A DNA stretch of 33,452 bases from a virus: the IMG/VR virus record IMGVR_UViG_3300042691_028952, positions 1-33,452 of that record, one strand, 5' to 3'. Below the pieces are notes generated by a model. It did not search any database, was not told the origin of the DNA, and saw only the letters and a list, made by a program, of their open reading frames with translations. Positions 32,601 to 33,452 of this stretch are shown one piece after another; the first letter of the stretch is position 1, and the number at the start of each line of letters is the position of its first letter. Position numbers and translations under genes: made by a program.

Positions 32601-33452
32601 CTGCCGTCTCGGGGCCTCCCTATTACGATGTTGTGGAATACAAGGTTTCGCGTGTTCGAAGCAAAAAGCCAACCCAGCAAAACCCGGGACCAACCCAGCA
32701 AAACCCGGGACCAACCCAGCAAAACCCGCCCCAAAGCGAGCAAACCGCCACGATTCCGAGCAAACCACCTAAACCGCCCACCATCAAAGCCGGCCAGCGC
32801 CAAGGCGACCTCCTCGGCGGCGCCGACGTAGAATTCAACCTCTACGGCGAGAAGACTGCCGACGGCGACCGCGCGGCGCGCGAGGCGGAAGCGGCCGCCC
32901 AAGCCAAGCGCGAGGGCGAGGAGTTCGCGCGGAAGAATCAGGGGGAGCTTGGGACACGACCTGTCCCACCCGTTGACGAGCGTGCTACACCGCCCGCCAT
33001 GAGCCTTGAAAACGAGGCCGGCAAACAACCTGAAGGCTCCGAGTCGCCTGCCAGCCAGGGCGACTCAGTAGACTGGGATTCATTGCTTGAGGAGTTGACC
33101 GCAAATCTCGATTCATTTTCACCGGCTCGCGATACAGGGCGAAGAAACTACGATCTTGATGACATGGCGCAGCGGTTCGTTGATTACGCCAAAACAGACA
33201 AAGACGGCAGAACTCTCAAAGAGCTTGCCAAGGCGTTTTCTAAGATAGACAGCGCATCAGCATCACAACTTAAAAAACTTAGGGCGGCGATTGCTGATGT
33301 TGCCAGCAAGCGATCTGGCCCCATCGAACGCGCCCTTGACGCTCTCAAAATCGAAGTCAAGCCAGGCGTTCAGGCGTTCGGCCTGCTGCCCGAAGTCTGG
33401 AATCAGGTGATCGAACTTGTCCGGACGGCCTATCGCGCCGGAAAGTCCATCA
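29633..33452 (+). CDS. Very large polyvalent/ejection-type protein (3' partial)
   Basis: The frame from the ATG at 29633 stays open to the window end, at least 1,273 residues. The start repeats LSDAEVFG and LSDADVFG (residues 6-26), a pattern I associate with ejected phage proteins. Residues 165-300 are Gly/Ala-rich and hydrophobic (GAAVGGVTGGPAGMAAGVGL), possibly membrane-active. Long Pro/Ala/Glu linkers follow, holding a duplicated ELQDR-G-VAP-PGPP segment (345-363 and 617-635). A small beta domain lies near 820-850 (IIGDEFTLNGTKVKVADF), and three PTQQNPG heptads at 1013-1032. The last residues (AFGLLPEVWNQVIELVRTAY) resemble the large polyvalent protein-associated domains of giant phage proteins that carry enzymes further on. 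Enzymatic domains would lie beyond the window. Confidence 0.7.
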   Translation, partial: MPEIELSDAEVFGPSDGELSDADVFGLEAPGVLGGMASSLERGVKSAQMMAPTLALAGSPQPGATMRQQHRAFTQAMEDPRYGFGLSLAGDDPAQMAKVESLFGPGRRLEQHIEAPKAAIREVWAGVVSEMAGEREAIPRSKAQQELAAAKSSGDKWAVFRKYPGQVVSSIVLESLPPSLAGAAVGGVTGGPAGMAAGVGLSSAANEFSAEFLGEAQRAGYDPTKTEDLARFLTSPDYDTAVSKALTRATIVGGVDAATAGAAGKFIQPALKLGLAKVALATGKEAAIQVGGGVGGELVAQAATKGVQPFDWFDIAMEGIAELATGPAEAYGNIRAAQKTVGAPAELQDRAIGIVAPPTPGPPGHAPIGQPIGRVNAETPAQATPAAPAAQPTLDSLKELQDAMRGNQVRPGPLIPRQQPEIATPQPDVPVESRDIEAEVKALLARKRETVSKEDLANREFVRRSNEEAKKYIENPDKSYETLADDELQMLAALGDGKARAERRKRKSAAVRDDKLATAEPQIQTVETAVKAPDAPAAPSEIPEYWKKQERERKQAEDLEIMASVLRTVPGLQNYVGEKKSTADKAPDQPTRVSVDDMDAIERALDRAEPKLASAAPELQDRDVGLVAPEPPGPPETPNVQPIDAAPEPATVPPVGPRAPETITGSNEGKASEMPAEVGASPSPRRAARRFSDRPIDIIDHIEAEVGKIRTISAANKRDASLYEGWQELRSLGAARRLLSASGNAVPPDIALKAMIDKRVLPESATVDDFRDAIRDAALARRGDRKSKTAEGRALETEEQQYEAFRKTGINRRNVPGVPVTDLIIGDEFTLNGTKVKVADFILDEDTQDVIAVILEDGNRFGVQRVDGQEVIRPDEGSLKREAAEFGPAEEPEPAQSSGEKFKAYLAEMDQRKAAKKVKIDETVSEAGESGTVELTSQKDSTRRLIVSQEPTDPTQWRVTRIDSVGPAGHNVFPTRDAALRAAAGEGFSTAVSGPPYYDVVEYKVSRVRSKKPTQQNPGPTQQNPGPTQQNPPQSEQTATIPSKPPKPPTIKAGQRQGDLLGGADVEFNLYGEKTADGDRAAREAEAAAQAKREGEEFARKNQGELGTRPVPPVDERATPPAMSLENEAGKQPEGSESPASQGDSVDWDSLLEELTANLDSFSPARDTGRRNYDLDDMAQRFVDYAKTDKDGRTLKELAKAFSKIDSASASQLKKLRAAIADVASKRSGPIERALDALKIEVKPGVQAFGLLPEVWNQVIELVRTAYRAGKSI
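32669..32728 (+). repeat. 21-base tandem repeat encoding PTQQNPG heptads
   Basis: Nearly three identical 21-base units, CCAACCCAGCAAAACCCGGGA, run from 32669; the third diverges in its last bases. They keep frame and encode a Pro/Gln/Asn linker in the giant protein, where copy number could vary by slippage without breaking the gene. Confidence 0.85.

Overview
The window is one end of a tailed-phage genome or prophage. Every supported gene lies on the + strand, packed head to tail with almost no non-coding DNA. Eighteen gene junctions are four-base NTGA start/stop overlaps, so most of the region probably works as a few long, translationally coupled operons. The portal, scaffold-like protein, N4-gp56-type major capsid protein, beta-propeller tail protein and large ejection-type proteins, with no tape measure, sheath or baseplate, point to a short-tailed podovirus-like phage. 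Many Sec signal peptides and a candidate outer-membrane barrel point to a Gram-negative host. The Asn/Thr-rich exported proteins with LamG and parallel beta-helix folds recall Verrucomicrobiota/Planctomycetota proteomes, but that host guess is weak inference.

Layout. 1-4055 is the DNA metabolism block: the end of an Ala-rich protein, a coiled-coil phage protein, a RusA-type resolvase, a Pol X-type nucleotidyltransferase, a C5 cytosine methyltransferase flanked by two related gene starts, an HTH protein, and a replisome organiser carrying iteron-like repeats. 4052-7149 is a membrane protein, a small acidic protein, and the terminase small and large subunits with a small ORF between them. 7150-7237 is the longest gap and holds three dyads. 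7238-11956 is portal, scaffold and major capsid protein, closed by a strong hairpin. 12022-22656 is a run of fibre-like and other proteins, eight of which begin with a signal peptide or signal anchor, with two small holin-like membrane proteins and a candidate outer-membrane barrel inside it. 22653-25765 is a neck/tail adaptor-like protein, a beta-propeller tail protein and a conserved phage protein. 25749-33452 is an ejection-protein block: two related internal virion proteins, a cupin-like protein, a charged coiled-coil protein, and a very large protein of at least 1,273 residues that runs off the window.

How it works together. The early block would recombine, modify and replicate phage DNA. 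Terminase, portal, scaffold and capsid build and fill the head. The neck and propeller proteins close it, and the last block is probably packaged and ejected with the DNA. The part least explained by standard phage biology is the exported-protein run. Its fibre-like folds suggest virion parts, but its signal peptides would send them across the inner membrane. Other points to check are a second, apparently conserved reading frame inside the methyltransferase gene, a candidate origin in the replisome organiser gene, and the dyad cluster after the terminase. No integrase, endolysin, DNA polymerase, tRNA or CRISPR array was recognised here.
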